DNA of 64,000 bases from Streptomyces sp. ADI95-17 (GTDB taxonomy: Bacteria > Actinomycetota > Actinomycetes > Streptomycetales > Streptomycetaceae), in assembly GCF_003846175.1 (NCBI RefSeq), contig NZ_ML123052.1:160501-224500 (forward strand), written 5' to 3'. The notes beneath the pieces were generated by a model. That model saw only the letters and a program-made list of their open reading frames with translations, did no database searches and was not told the origin of the DNA. Made by a program: the position numbers and the translations under genes. Positions 1 through 8,116 of this stretch are shown here, piece by piece (position 1 is the stretch's first letter; the number at the start of each line of letters is the position of its first letter).

Positions 1-417
1 AAGGTTGGGTGCCTGGATGTGGTGAATCCCCGTTTTCAGAGGAAGACTTGAGGCTTGCTGCCTGGAGAGCCCTGGCGCCGCAGCGGATGCGCGAGGTCGG
101 CGGAGCGGCTTTGGGCTGGAGCTGCTTTGGGGCGAGTGATCATGGCCCCGTAAGCTTCCGGCGAGTCGGGCAGTCTGTGGACCTGCCCGTTAAAGCACGA
201 CGTTGGGGCCATGATCTTAGAGGCTCGCCCCAAAGTGGCTGCCTAAAGCCGTGTAGCCGACCGCCCCAGCCACAGGGGGTGTCTCCCACTTCATGCCCGC
301 AGCCGCCGAGCGCGCCGCCGAGCGCGGCCAGCCGGGGCGGAGACAGGAGGCAGGCCGCGCCGCAGAGGCGGCGCGCGCCCGCGCCGTGCGCGGGCTCTTG
401 ATGAAGTAGGGAAAGTC
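1..417. other. Non-coding AICE segment with a large hairpin
   Basis: I see no convincing gene before the pif-like stop at 418. The stretch is dominated by the imperfect inverted repeat at 106-251 and a very GC-rich tract at about 300-400. In pSAM2-like elements such non-coding blocks can hold replication or transfer origins, but I cannot assign one here. No copy of the tRNA-Arg 3' end is present, so the left attachment site of the element lies outside the window. Confidence 0.6.
106..251. repeat. Long nested inverted repeat (about 146 nt)
   Basis: The outer imperfect arms are 106-136 and 224-251 (both contain the motif TTTGGGGCGAG or its complement). The middle arms GATCATGGCCCC (138-149) and GGGGCCATGATC (205-216) are a perfect 12-bp pair. 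The inner arms GGGCAG (168-173) and CTGCCC (183-188) close the structure. The single strand could fold into one long cruciform-like hairpin. The element uses a rolling-circle-type initiator, so a single-strand origin or the cis-acting transfer locus are reasonable guesses. A terminator is less likely because there is no T-run and the structure is very large. Confidence 0.7.
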
Positions 418-870
418 TTATCCCGCTGGGATGAGTTGCTTGCCGTCGTGGCTTCGCACGTGGGGGCCGTTGCCGTCCAAGGCGTCCAAGAGCCTGATCG
501 CGTAGACCTCGGACATGCGCTCGCTGACCTCTTCGGGCGTGAGCCAGGAGACGGCTGTCGACTCGCTTGATGTGCGCTCGGTGCCGCCGGAGGGCTTGCA
601 GCGGAAGACCAAGGCGACGATGCCTCGGGTGGTGTTCTTGTAGACGCCGGTGAGTTCGTCCACCTCGATGTGGATGCCTGTTTCTTCCCAGACTTCGCGG
701 GCTACGCCGGCCTCTGGGGTCTCGTTGAGTTCGAGTACGCCGCCGGGGAGTTCCCAGGTGCCGTTGTCGGCTCGGCGGATCGCCAGGAGGCGCCCGTCTT
801 CGCGCACCACGACTCCGGCTACGGATACGGAGTGCAGGGGCGGCGACGTTGCTTCCTGTGATTGACTCAT
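418..870 (-). CDS. pif: Nudix hydrolase, Pif-like AICE immunity factor
   Basis: This protein of about 150 residues has a canonical Nudix box: GGVLELNETPEAG is followed directly by the REVWEETG core, fitting the Gx5Ex7REUxEExGU pattern. In pSAM2 the immunity factor Pif is a Nudix-motif protein that blocks redundant transfer between cells that already hold the element. The position here, divergent from a KorSA-like GntR gene, matches that role. Its true substrate is unknown. Start: ATG at 870 is chosen. An in-frame ATG at 882 would add four residues. Neither has a clear ribosome site, so a leaderless message is possible. The start codon lies inside the repeated operator at 863-879, which suggests control by the neighbouring repressor. 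Confidence 0.8.
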   Translation of the reverse strand: MSQSQEATSPPLHSVSVAGVVVREDGRLLAIRRADNGTWELPGGVLELNETPEAGVAREVWEETGIHIEVDELTGVYKNTTRGIVALVFRCKPSGGTERTSSESTAVSWLTPEEVSERMSEVYAIRLLDALDGNGPHVRSHDGKQLIPAG

Positions 871-879
871 GTACAGGAG
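863..879. promoter_or_regulatory. GntR/KorSA-type operator at the pif start
   Basis: The 17-bp sequence TGACTCATGTACAGGAG occurs here and again, identically, at 1731-1747. Its core is a near-palindrome (ACTCATGT against ACAGGAGT, one mismatch). It overlaps the pif-like start and lies 21 bases before the GntR gene. A repressor bound here could control both genes. Assignment to this GntR protein is inferred from position. Confidence 0.65.
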
Positions 880-900
880 CATAGGAGGCGGGGAAGGACT

Positions 901-1680
901 ATGGGAACTGCGGTAGAGGGGGGCAGGTCCGGGCCTCGGTATGTGCAGATCGCAGACGAGATCGTGCAGCAGATCAGGGCTGGTGTGCTCAAGCCTGGCG
1001 ACATGGTGCCGAGCGAGTCTGAACTGGTGGAGCGCTATGGCGTGTCCGGCGGCACGATCCGCAAGGCCATGGTCGAAGTGCGGGCGAGCGGGCTCGTCGA
1101 GACCCGACACGGCAAGGGCTCGATCGTGAAGGACCGGCCGCCGGTGCGGCACCGTTCCTCCGACCGCTTCCGGCGCTCGCTCCGCCAGGGCGGCAAGGCC
1201 GCGTACCTCGCGGAGTCCGCGCAGTCCGGCGCCACTGCCAAGGTGAGCGTCCTCTACATCGGGCCCATGGAGGCCCCCGCGGATGCGGCCCAGCGACTCG
1301 GCGTCCCCGTCGGCACTCAGGTGCTCGCCCGTCGGCGTCTCTACTTTCGCAACGGGACCCCGGTCGAGACCGCCTCCTCGTATCTCCCGTGGGACGTGGT
1401 GAAGGAGATCCCGGAGCTGTTCGCCGAGAACCCCGGCGGCGGTGGCATTTATGCCCGACTCGAAGACCACGGGCATGAGTTCGCCGAGTTCGTCGAGACG
1501 CTGCAAGCCCGGTCGGCCTCCAAGGCGGAAGCCACCGAGCTGGCGCTCAGTCCGGGTGCGCCGGTGGTTCACCTCATCCGGGAGGCCCGTACGGCGACCG
1601 GCCTCGTGGTTGAGGTCTGCGACACGCTCATGGCTGCTGACCAGTTCGTTTTCGAGTACCGGATCCCTGCCGACGACTGA
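901..1680 (+). CDS. korSA: GntR-family transcriptional repressor (KorSA-like)
   Basis: This 259-residue regulator has an N-terminal GntR winged helix (about residues 12-80: QIADEIVQQIRAG, then VPSESELVERYGVSGGTIRKA) and a C-terminal UTRA ligand-sensing domain of the HutC type. In pSAM2, KorSA represses the pra activator and itself, keeping the element integrated. The same role is inferred here because identical operator-like repeats flank the gene at 863-879 and 1731-1747. Start: ATG 901 follows a purine-rich GGAGG/GGAAGG leader (884-897). The in-frame ATG at 862 is rejected because it would read through the operator. The ligand is unknown. Confidence 0.85.
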   Translation: MGTAVEGGRSGPRYVQIADEIVQQIRAGVLKPGDMVPSESELVERYGVSGGTIRKAMVEVRASGLVETRHGKGSIVKDRPPVRHRSSDRFRRSLRQGGKAAYLAESAQSGATAKVSVLYIGPMEAPADAAQRLGVPVGTQVLARRRLYFRNGTPVETASSYLPWDVVKEIPELFAENPGGGGIYARLEDHGHEFAEFVETLQARSASKAEATELALSPGAPVVHLIREARTATGLVVEVCDTLMAADQFVFEYRIPADD

Positions 1681-1730
1681 CGCCCGCTCAACTCCCATCG
1701 ACCCGTCGTGACTTTGATGTCGCGGCGGGT

Positions 1731-1786
1731 TGACTCATGTACAGGAGTAATGCACTCTTCTTCATGTCACTCATATACATGAGTGA
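1731..1786. promoter_or_regulatory. Operator pair upstream of the transfer/replication operon
   Basis: TGACTCATGTACAGGAG (1731-1747) repeats the site in front of pif exactly. It is followed by TCACTCATATACATGAGTGA (1767-1786), an inverted repeat with perfect 8-bp arms around ATAC. The ribosome site GAGGAGTGA and a GTG start (1820) come 20-30 bases later. The arrangement suggests repression of the whole tra-spd-rep-xis-int operon by the upstream GntR protein. Confidence 0.7.
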
Positions 1787-1819
1787 CGGAGTTCAGCACC
1801 TATAGAGGAGTGATCCCCC

Positions 1820-2176
1820 GTGCGTCAGATCCCCGTAGACACCTCCGCCGCGACCGTGATGGTTGCTAAGACTCCGCAGCCGAAGGTGAAGGACCGCCGT
1901 ACCGGCGAGATCGCCACCGACGCCGAGACCGGCGCGCAGCTGATGACCGTGGACGTGATGTTTGCGGCCAACGATGAGGTCGAGATCCTGTCCGTCACCG
2001 TCCCGGAGACCGGCATCTCCGGTGACCTGACCATGGGCACCCCGGCCGCCCTCACGGGGCTGATCGCCCGGCCGTGGGAGAACGAGTTCAACGGCCAGAA
2101 GCGGCACGGCATCGCCTTCCGCGCCGTCGCCGTCACCTCGTTGGTAGCCACAGGCACGGGCTCGAAGGTGGCCTGA
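1820..2176 (+). CDS. Conserved AICE hypothetical protein, first gene of transfer operon
   Basis: This 118-residue soluble protein starts at GTG 1820 after the ribosome site GAGGAG. It has no motif that I recognise. The sequence is rich in beta-strand-like stretches (QLMTVDVMFAANDEVEILSVTVP), suggesting a small beta-barrel or OB-like fold. It lies immediately before the TraB-like gene (3-base gap), directly downstream of the GntR operators. Short genes in this slot are common in Streptomyces integrating plasmids. I cannot say whether it is an activator comparable to pSAM2 Pra or an accessory transfer protein. Confidence 0.7.
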   Translation: MRQIPVDTSAATVMVAKTPQPKVKDRRTGEIATDAETGAQLMTVDVMFAANDEVEILSVTVPETGISGDLTMGTPAALTGLIARPWENEFNGQKRHGIAFRAVAVTSLVATGTGSKVA

Positions 2177-2179
2177 GCC

Positions 2180-3536
2180 ATGACATGGCCGACGGTCTTG
2201 CTGCTGGTGATCGTCGCCGCTGCGGGTCTCCTGCGGTGGCGGCGTCCCGCCTGGTACTGGCTGGCCTTCGGGGTCACCCTCGCTGCCGTGCGCGTCCTGG
2301 TCCGCTACGCCTCCGTCATGGAGGCTTGCGGGCTGACGGTTCCGCCTTCGCGCTGGCGACTGATGCTGGCCCGGATAGCCAATCGGCCGGTGCCGGAATC
2401 TCGCGCGCCGCGCATTCTGCGGCTGCGGCCCACCCACACCGGCCTCGTTCTCAGGCTCAAACTCCGCCCGGGACAGGACGCCTTCGATGTCGCCACCGCC
2501 TCGGACCGATTGCGCCACTCCTTCGGGATGTACGGCGTGACCTCCCGTGAGTTGCGCTCGGGTGTGGTCGAGATCCGGATGACCGGCTACGACGTACTCA
2601 AACGGGTGCAGATGCCGGCCAAGACCGGCACCCGACCGATGCGTATCCCGGTCGCCCTGCGGGAGGACGGCTCGGTTCATTACCGGGACTACCGCGCTGT
2701 CCCGCACGGTCTGACCCTCGGCGCCACGGAGTCCGGCAAGTCCGTCTATCAGCGCAACCTCGTCGCCGGGCTTGCTCCGCAACATGTCGCACTGATCGGC
2801 ATCGACTGCAAGCAAGGGGTCGAGCTGTTCCCGCTGGCACGCCGGTTCTCCGCGCTCGCCGACAACCCCGACACCGCATTGGAGTTGCTGGAGGCGCTGG
2901 TGTCCCACATGCAGGACGTGTATCAGCTCATCCGCGCCGAGCAGCGGGTCAGCGTCGCCGTGCCGGACGCGGAGATCGCCGCCGACATCTGGGATCTGCC
3001 CGAGGATCTACGGCCGGTTCCGGTCGTCGTCCTGGTCGACGAGGTCGCCGAACTCGCTCTCTTCGCCAACAAAGAGGAAGAGAAGCGGCGGGACCGGATC
3101 ATCACCGCCCTGGTCCGCCTCGCCCAGCTCGGCCGCGCGGCCGGCGTCTACCTGGAAATCTGCGGGGCAGCGCTTCGGCTCCGAACTCGGCAAGGGCATC
3201 ACGATGCTCCGCGCCCAGCTCACCGGCCGAACCGCGCACCGCGTCAACGACGAGACGTCCGCCAACATGGCCTTCGGTGACATCGCGCCGGATGCCGTAC
3301 TCGCCGCCATCCAGATTCCTGCCGAGACGCGCGGCATCGCCATTGCCGGGGACTCCACCGGCGGCTGGCACCGCATCCGTGCCCCGCACATCTCGCTGCG
3401 CCAGGCCGTGAACGTCTGCAACAAGCACGCCGACCGCACCCCCGAGGTGCCCGCCCTCGCGCCCTTCCGGCCCGCGGTCGCCCCGCTGTACTCGGCCCGC
3501 GTGCCGCTGTCCAAGACAGCCGCCGCCACTGCCTGA
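2180..3536 (+). pseudogene. traB: TraB/TraSA-like FtsK-SpoIIIE DNA translocase, frameshifted
   Basis: The reading frame from 2180 encodes N-terminal membrane segments (residues about 4-40), then an FtsK/SpoIIIE motor with Walker A GATESGKS and Walker B VVVLVDEVAEL. Such proteins pump double-stranded DNA between mycelial cells during Streptomyces conjugation. At 3164-3167 (TGC GGGG CAG) one G too many shifts the frame. Removing it restores ICGQRFGSELGKGITMLRAQL, continuous with the frame that ends at 3536. Without correction, translation runs in a nonsense frame to 3280. The extra base lies in a G run, so it could be a sequencing error, a true inactivating mutation or, less likely, programmed slippage. 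If real, the element should not be self-transmissible. Confidence 0.85.
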
Positions 3537-3621
3537 CACACCACCCCTCCCACGGTCGGCGCGACCGTACTTCGCGCCGGTTCCCTACCCCCGCCATGCC
3601 TGATCACAGGAAGGAGCCGTG

Positions 3622-4287
3622 ATGGCCCGCCCCGCTCTCCGCATCGACGCCGTACTTGTCCAGGCCGTCATCGCCGGGGCACTGTCCTTTGCCCACCTGC
3701 ACGACCTTGCCGCCGCTGCCGGACAGACCGGCTGGAAGGCCTGGGCCTACCCGGTCTCGGTAGACCTGCTCCTGGTCGCCGCCTGGCGTCGGCTGCGTGC
3801 CGATGGGCCGTCCCGGCTGGCCTGGTGCTGGTTTCTCATCGCCCTGGTCGCCTCGCTCGGCGCCAACGTCGCCACCGCCGGACTGCTCGACCTGAACGAC
3901 GTTCCGGCCTGGCTGCGCATCCTCGTCGCCGCCTGGCCCGCCATGGCCTTCATGGGCGGCACCCTCCTCGCCCACTCACCCGCAGACCCCTTCCCGGCTC
4001 CGCCGACACCTTCCGCCTCGGCTCCGGACCCCGCGCCCGAGACGGATCACGACCCCGTCACCGCTGAGCCGATCCGGGCGCCCGAACCCGCCGTCGCCCC
4101 GGAGCCCGAGGAAGCCCCGGCCCTGCCCACAGCCATGCCGGTCCCGGCCGCGTTGGTCGCCCACGCCCGCAAGGTCGCCGACGACCACCACGCCCGTACC
4201 GGCGTCCGGATCGACACCGACACCCTCCGCGCCCGCCTCGGCGTCCCGCCCCATCTCGCCGACGCCATCGCTACCCAACTCACCTGA
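3622..4287 (+). CDS. DUF2637-like membrane spread protein (SpdB type)
   Basis: This protein of about 221 residues has an N-terminal membrane domain: four hydrophobic segments between residues 10 and 115, with sequence such as WAYPVSVDLLLVAAW and ASLGANVATAGLL. A Pro/Ala/Glu-rich linker (about 120-175) and a short helical C-terminus follow. DUF2637 proteins sit in this place in many AICEs and plasmids and are grouped with Spd proteins, which help the transferred element spread between hyphal compartments. ATG 3622 is preferred over GTG 3619 because the ribosome site AAGGAG (3611-3616) is then correctly spaced. Confidence 0.75.
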   Translation: MARPALRIDAVLVQAVIAGALSFAHLHDLAAAAGQTGWKAWAYPVSVDLLLVAAWRRLRADGPSRLAWCWFLIALVASLGANVATAGLLDLNDVPAWLRILVAAWPAMAFMGGTLLAHSPADPFPAPPTPSASAPDPAPETDHDPVTAEPIRAPEPAVAPEPEEAPALPTAMPVPAALVAHARKVADDHHARTGVRIDTDTLRARLGVPPHLADAIATQLT

Positions 4288-4306
4288 CCCGGAAGGGAGA
4301 CAAGCC

Positions 4307-4501
4307 GTGGCCTGTGACCCGGCCGACCTGACCGCCGCCGACTACCTCGACGGTGCCCGCGAGATGACCGCCGCCAACCGGCCCTACCTCGCCCACCTGC
4401 TCGCCGAGGAAGCCGCCCAGCGCACCACTGACCCGGCCACTGCCGCCGGCATCCGCGCCACCTTCCCCGACCCGACCACCACCCGAGAGGAAACCGACTG
4501 A
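4307..4501 (+). CDS. Small AICE hypothetical protein
   Basis: This 64-residue acidic protein starts at GTG 4307 after the ribosome site GGGAGA. It is mostly helical (ADYLDGAREMTAANRPYLAH), with a disordered Thr/Glu-rich tail. Its stop is next to the following start. I recognise no domain. Its place between two spd-type genes suggests an accessory spread or transfer role. Confidence 0.65.
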   Translation: MACDPADLTAADYLDGAREMTAANRPYLAHLLAEEAAQRTTDPATAAGIRATFPDPTTTREETD

Positions 4502-4502
4502 C

Positions 4503-4694
4503 ATGCCTGCCCGCGACTTCTTCCACTCCGTGATGCGGATCGGCCCCGTGCAGATCGGCACCCACCGCGATCGCCGTGGCCGGACCAAACACGCCGCCGT
4601 GTGCACCAACGACGGGTGCGGCTGGTCCGCCGACTACTCCAGCCAGTCCGCCGCACAGCTCGCCGCCCGCACCCACCGCTGCCGCGTCCGCTAG
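4503..4694 (+). CDS. Mobile element transfer protein (small Cys/His protein)
   Basis: This 63-residue basic protein is of the type usually called 'mobile element transfer protein' in Streptomyces. The conserved core reads IGPVQIGTHRDRRGRTKHAAVC. CTNDGCGW and the terminal HRC supply Cys and His residues that could form a small zinc-binding site. It is cotranscribed with the spd genes (1-base gap before, 13-base gap after). No enzymatic motif is visible. A role in spread of the element is inferred from context. Confidence 0.7.
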   Translation: MPARDFFHSVMRIGPVQIGTHRDRRGRTKHAAVCTNDGCGWSADYSSQSAAQLAARTHRCRVR

Positions 4695-4707
4695 GAGGCC
4701 GACCCCG

Positions 4708-4863
4708 ATGGACGTTCCGCTCTGGCTCGCGCTGCTCACCGTCGGCTACCTCGGCGTCAAGCTCATCCGCCCGCCCTGGTGGCTCATCGCCGTGCTCCTC
4801 CTCGGCGGCTTCCTCCTCGCCGACAGCGTGATTGCCCTCGTCGTCAACGGCTTCGTCAATTAA
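4708..4863 (+). CDS. Small two-helix membrane protein of the spd cluster
   Basis: This 51-residue protein starts at ATG 4708 after the ribosome site AGGAGG (4693-4698). It is nearly all hydrophobic, with two predicted membrane helices (LWLALLTVGYLGVKLI, then LIAVLLLGGFLLADSVIALV). Tiny membrane proteins in this position belong to the plasmid-spread functions of Streptomyces elements. The longer in-frame opening upstream is rejected because it overlaps the previous gene and lacks a ribosome site. Confidence 0.65.
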   Translation: MDVPLWLALLTVGYLGVKLIRPPWWLIAVLLLGGFLLADSVIALVVNGFVN

Positions 4864-4886
4864 CACGACCCGAAGGGAGAACACCG

Positions 4887-5204
4887 ATGCTCCGCCCGAA
4901 GATCCCGACCAACCCCACACCCACCAGCCACGTCATGCCGCCCGTGGTCGTGGAGCCGACCACCGTCGTACCGAGCGCTCAGGTTCTGCCCCCTGCCCCG
5001 GTCGCTTCGGTGCCAGCACGGCCCACGGTGCAGCTCACCCCTGGCACTGCCCTCGCCCTCGTCGGCAGTGGTACGGCCGTGGTCCTGGTCGTCGGCGCCG
5101 TCCTGGTCTCCATGCTCCTCGCGGTCGCCATCACCGGCGCCTCGGTCGCCGTCTGCGCCCTGGTGATCCGCTCCCTCGTCAACACCGACGCCAAGCGACG
5201 CTGA
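4887..5204 (+). CDS. spdD: SpdD-like plasmid spread protein
   Basis: This 105-residue protein starts at ATG 4887, with ribosome site AAGGGAGA. It has a Pro-rich N-terminus (residues 1-50, many PPxP and VVVEP motifs) and then a pair of hydrophobic segments (LALVGSGTAVVLVVGAVLV and AITGASVAVCALVI). This organisation is typical of SpdD-type spread proteins of pSAM2-like elements. It probably acts in the membrane with the SpdB-type protein encoded upstream. Confidence 0.7.
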   Translation: MLRPKIPTNPTPTSHVMPPVVVEPTTVVPSAQVLPPAPVASVPARPTVQLTPGTALALVGSGTAVVLVVGAVLVSMLLAVAITGASVAVCALVIRSLVNTDAKRR

Positions 5205-5293
5205 CCGGCCCCCGGGCGGCCTCGATACCGCCAAGCATCCGCCGCCCGGGCGCCGCCCCTGTCCGATCTCACAACCGGAAGGAAGAACCCAGC

Positions 5294-6694
5294 ATGGCGC
5301 ATCGCGCCTCGCCCATGCCTGCCCCGCCGCTCGACCCGACCACCCTCGGCGACCTCCTACGGGTGGCCTCGGCTCCCGACTACACCCGCTGGGAAGACCA
5401 GATCCGCCGTGCCGGCGGCTGTTCCGACCCCATCCACCTGACCGGCTGGACCCTCCACAAGGACAGGACCACCGGCGAGACCCTGCACCACTACACCACC
5501 GCCGACGAACCCGGCGGGCGCCTCCGCCTCGCCTGCGGTAATCGCCGCGCCTCCCGCTGCCCCTCCTGCGCCTGGACCTACGCGGGCGACACCTACCACC
5601 TCATCCGCGCAGGCCTGGCCGGTGACGACTGCCGGGACGTCCCCATCACCGTCAGGGACCACCCCCGCGTCTTCGCCACCCTTACCGCCCCTTCCTTCGG
5701 CCCGGTCCACAACCGGCCTGACCGCGGTGCTTGCCGCTGCGGCGCGCAACACGCCTTGGACGCATCGGAACTGGGCACCGCCCTTGACCCCGCCACGTAC
5801 GACTACGCCGGCGCCGTCCTGTTCAACAACCACGCCGGACAGCTCTGGCAGCGCTTCACCACACGCCTGCGTCGCGAACTCGCCGCCCGCGCCGGCCTTA
5901 CCCGCCGAGAACTCGCCGACCGCCTCCGTGTCTCCTACGGCAAAGTCGCCGAATTCCAGAAGCGTGGCGCCCTGCACTTCCACGCGGTGATCCGGCTCGA
6001 CGGCCCGGAGGGGCCCGGAACGCCGCCACCCGCCTGGGCAACAGTCGACCTGCTCGCCGACGCGATCCACGCAGCCGCGGCGCACTCCTACACGTCCGTC
6101 TCCGTCCCTTCCGTCGGGGACCAACCGACCCGGTCCTTCCGCTGGGGGACACAGCTCGACGTCCGCCCGGTGAAGGCATTCGGTGACGGCTCCGACATCA
6201 CCGAACAGGCCGTTGCCTCCTACGTCGCCAAGTACTCCACCAAGGCAGCCGAGAACACCGGCACGCTTGACCGCCGCATCGGGGAACTCGCCGAACTCGA
6301 CCGCCACCAGGTCCCGGACCACACCCGCCGCCTGATCACCGCATGCCGCGACCTGGACAGCCTCTACCCGGACCGGCGCCTCTGGGCCTGGGCGCACATG
6401 CTCGGCTTCCGCGGCCACTTCTCCTCCAAGTCCCGCCGCTACTCCACCACCCTCGGCACCCTCCGCCAGGCCCGCGCTGACTACCGCGCCACCCAAGAGG
6501 CCACCGCCCTGGGCCTGGACGCCCGCGAACCGGACACCGTCCTCGTCCTCACCGACTGGCAGTACACCGGCCACGGCCACACCCCTGGGGAATCAGCCCT
6601 CGCCGCTTCAATCGCCCGGGATCTCCAGCTCAACCGCGAGACGGCGCGCGAAGCACTGCAAGACCAACTCGCCCTGGAAGGAGCCGCAGCATGA
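5294..6694 (+). CDS. repSA: RepSA-like HUH replication initiator
   Basis: This 466-residue protein matches the RepSA type of AICE initiators, which nick the double-strand origin and drive rolling-circle replication of the excised element. A Cys-rich region near residues 81-92 (CGNRRASRCPSC) may bind zinc. The metal-binding HUH motif is HFH (H228, H230). The candidate nicking tyrosines are in ASYVAKYSTKAAE (Y310, Y314). The start at ATG 5294 follows a GGAAGGAAG leader. Its stop overlaps the xis start (ATGA), so the two are coupled. The origin itself is often inside or next to repSA; I could not locate it. Confidence 0.88.
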   Translation: MAHRASPMPAPPLDPTTLGDLLRVASAPDYTRWEDQIRRAGGCSDPIHLTGWTLHKDRTTGETLHHYTTADEPGGRLRLACGNRRASRCPSCAWTYAGDTYHLIRAGLAGDDCRDVPITVRDHPRVFATLTAPSFGPVHNRPDRGACRCGAQHALDASELGTALDPATYDYAGAVLFNNHAGQLWQRFTTRLRRELAARAGLTRRELADRLRVSYGKVAEFQKRGALHFHAVIRLDGPEGPGTPPPAWATVDLLADAIHAAAAHSYTSVSVPSVGDQPTRSFRWGTQLDVRPVKAFGDGSDITEQAVASYVAKYSTKAAENTGTLDRRIGELAELDRHQVPDHTRRLITACRDLDSLYPDRRLWAWAHMLGFRGHFSSKSRRYSTTLGTLRQARADYRATQEATALGLDAREPDTVLVLTDWQYTGHGHTPGESALAASIARDLQLNRETAREALQDQLALEGAAA

Positions 6695-6882
6695 CCACCG
6701 CTGCCACCGCCGAACTGCTGACCGTGCCGGAAGTCATGGCGCGTCTCAAGGTCGGACGCTCGAAGGTCTACGACCTGATCCGCTCGCGCCGTCTCGTCTT
6801 GATCAAGATCGATGGGGCTCGTCGTATCCCTGACGTCGCCATTCACGACTTCGTCCTCGGCCAGATCGAGGAGGCTGCCTGA
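6691..6882 (+). CDS. xis: Excisionase (Xis), MerR-type helix-turn-helix
   Basis: This 63-residue DNA-binding protein has the excisionase-type helix-turn-helix: LLTVPEVMARLKVGRSKVYDLIR followed by the wing KIDGARRIP. Such proteins bend the attachment site and direct the integrase towards excision. The start overlaps the repSA stop and the stop overlaps the integrase start (both ATGA-type overlaps), so rep, xis and int are translated as a coupled unit, as in pSAM2. Confidence 0.88.
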   Translation: MTTAATAELLTVPEVMARLKVGRSKVYDLIRSRRLVLIKIDGARRIPDVAIHDFVLGQIEEAA

Positions 6883-8036
6883 TGGCCGGTCCGCGCAAGC
6901 GCAATCCCAACGGCGCCGGCACCATCACCAAGCGCAAGGACGGCCGTTACCAGTGCGCGGTCTACGTCCTTCAGCCGGACGGCACCCGCGCCCGCAAGTT
7001 CGCCTACGGCAAGACCTGGGCCGAGTGCGACGCCAAGCGCCGGGAACTGCTCGACAAGGTCGACCAAGGCGTTCCCGTGCCCACCCGCTCGGCCAAGCTC
7101 TCCGAGTGGCTGCCGTACTGGCTGGACAACGTCATCAAGCCTCGACGGAAGCTCAGTACGTACGACAAGTACGAGGCGCACGTCCGGCTGTACATGGTGC
7201 CGTTGATCGGTGCCAAGCGGCTCGAATCCCTCGGCGTCGCCGACGTACGCCGCTTTCTTGTCCGCCTGGAGAAGGAGACGACTGCGGCGACTGCCAAGGA
7301 GTCTCACCGCGTCCTGAGGTCGGCGCTGTCCTCCGCCTGCCGGGAGGAACTGATCACGCGCAACGTCGCCAAGCTCGTCGAGCCGCCCCGGACCGACAAC
7401 CGCGAACTGAGGCCCTGGACCCTGGATGAGACGCTCGACTTCCTCGTGGCCTCCCGTGAGGACCCGTTGTACGCGGCTTTCGTGCTCGCCATCGCCATGG
7501 GGCTCCGCCGGGGGGAGATCGTCGGACTGCGCTGGTCGGACCTCGACCTGGACAACCGCGTTCTCCACGTCCGCCAGCAGACCCAGCGCCGTCGGGGCGT
7601 CCTGTACGACGACGATCCCAAGAGCCGCCGTCGCCGGGTCGTCCCGCTGCCGGCCCTCTGCATTGCGCCCCTGCGCTGGCACCGGATGCGGCAGGCAGCT
7701 GCTCGTGCCAAGGCGGGGGAGCGGTGGGAGGAGTCCGGCTACGTCTTCACCACCCGCACCGGCCGCCAGGTCGAGCCGCGGAACGTCTACCGCTCCTTCA
7801 CCCGCGTCGCCCAGTCCGCCGGCCTCCGCGTGATCCGGTTGCACGACGCTCGGCACGGCACGGCCACGCTCCTCACGGCGGCTGGGGTCGCGCCCCGCGT
7901 CGTGATGGAGATCCTTGGGCACTCCCAGATCAGCATCACCATGGACGTGTACACGCACGTCGTGCAGGACACGCAGCGCGAGGCCATGAGCCACATGGAC
8001 CGGCTGCTCAGGAAGAGGCGCCCCGGTCGTCAGTGA
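6882..8036 (+). CDS. int: Site-specific tyrosine integrase
   Basis: This 384-residue tyrosine recombinase has an N-terminal arm-binding region, a SAM-like core-binding domain (about 65-165) and a catalytic domain with all expected residues: R209 in GLRRGE, H321xxR324 in LHDARHG, H347 in LGHSQ and the nucleophile Y357 in DVYTHV. It integrates the element at the 3' end of the adjacent tRNA-Arg gene, 80 bases downstream. Translation is coupled to xis. No lesion is visible, so integration and excision may still work although traB is broken. Confidence 0.93.
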   Translation: MAGPRKRNPNGAGTITKRKDGRYQCAVYVLQPDGTRARKFAYGKTWAECDAKRRELLDKVDQGVPVPTRSAKLSEWLPYWLDNVIKPRRKLSTYDKYEAHVRLYMVPLIGAKRLESLGVADVRRFLVRLEKETTAATAKESHRVLRSALSSACREELITRNVAKLVEPPRTDNRELRPWTLDETLDFLVASREDPLYAAFVLAIAMGLRRGEIVGLRWSDLDLDNRVLHVRQQTQRRRGVLYDDDPKSRRRRVVPLPALCIAPLRWHRMRQAAARAKAGERWEESGYVFTTRTGRQVEPRNVYRSFTRVAQSAGLRVIRLHDARHGTATLLTAAGVAPRVVMEILGHSQISITMDVYTHVVQDTQREAMSHMDRLLRKRRPGRQ

Positions 8037-8064
8037 CCGCCCTCGTTGATGTCAGAAGTGGATG

Positions 8065-8110
8065 TCAAAGGCCGATCACCTCCGAAAATCCGGAAGTGAT
8101 CGGCCTTTGA
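8065..8110 (+). terminator. Perfect 15-bp stem-loop after int
   Basis: TCAAAGGCCGATCAC (8065-8079) and GTGATCGGCCTTTGA (8096-8110) pair perfectly around a 16-base loop. It lies between the int stop and the tRNA gene. It probably ends the int operon and isolates the tRNA. A role as an integrase-binding arm of the attachment site is an alternative. Confidence 0.75.
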
Positions 8111-8116
8111 CCTGTG

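Noticed and set aside
418..1698. A 426-residue minus-strand frame fusing an N-terminal extension to the Nudix protein
   Set aside because: The extension is antisense to the GntR gene and has shadow composition. The Nudix domain starts cleanly at 870-882.
5357..6580. A 407-residue minus-strand frame over repSA
   Set aside because: It is antisense to a gene with a clear HUH motif and proper operon coupling. The repetitive Gly/Val composition marks it as a shadow.
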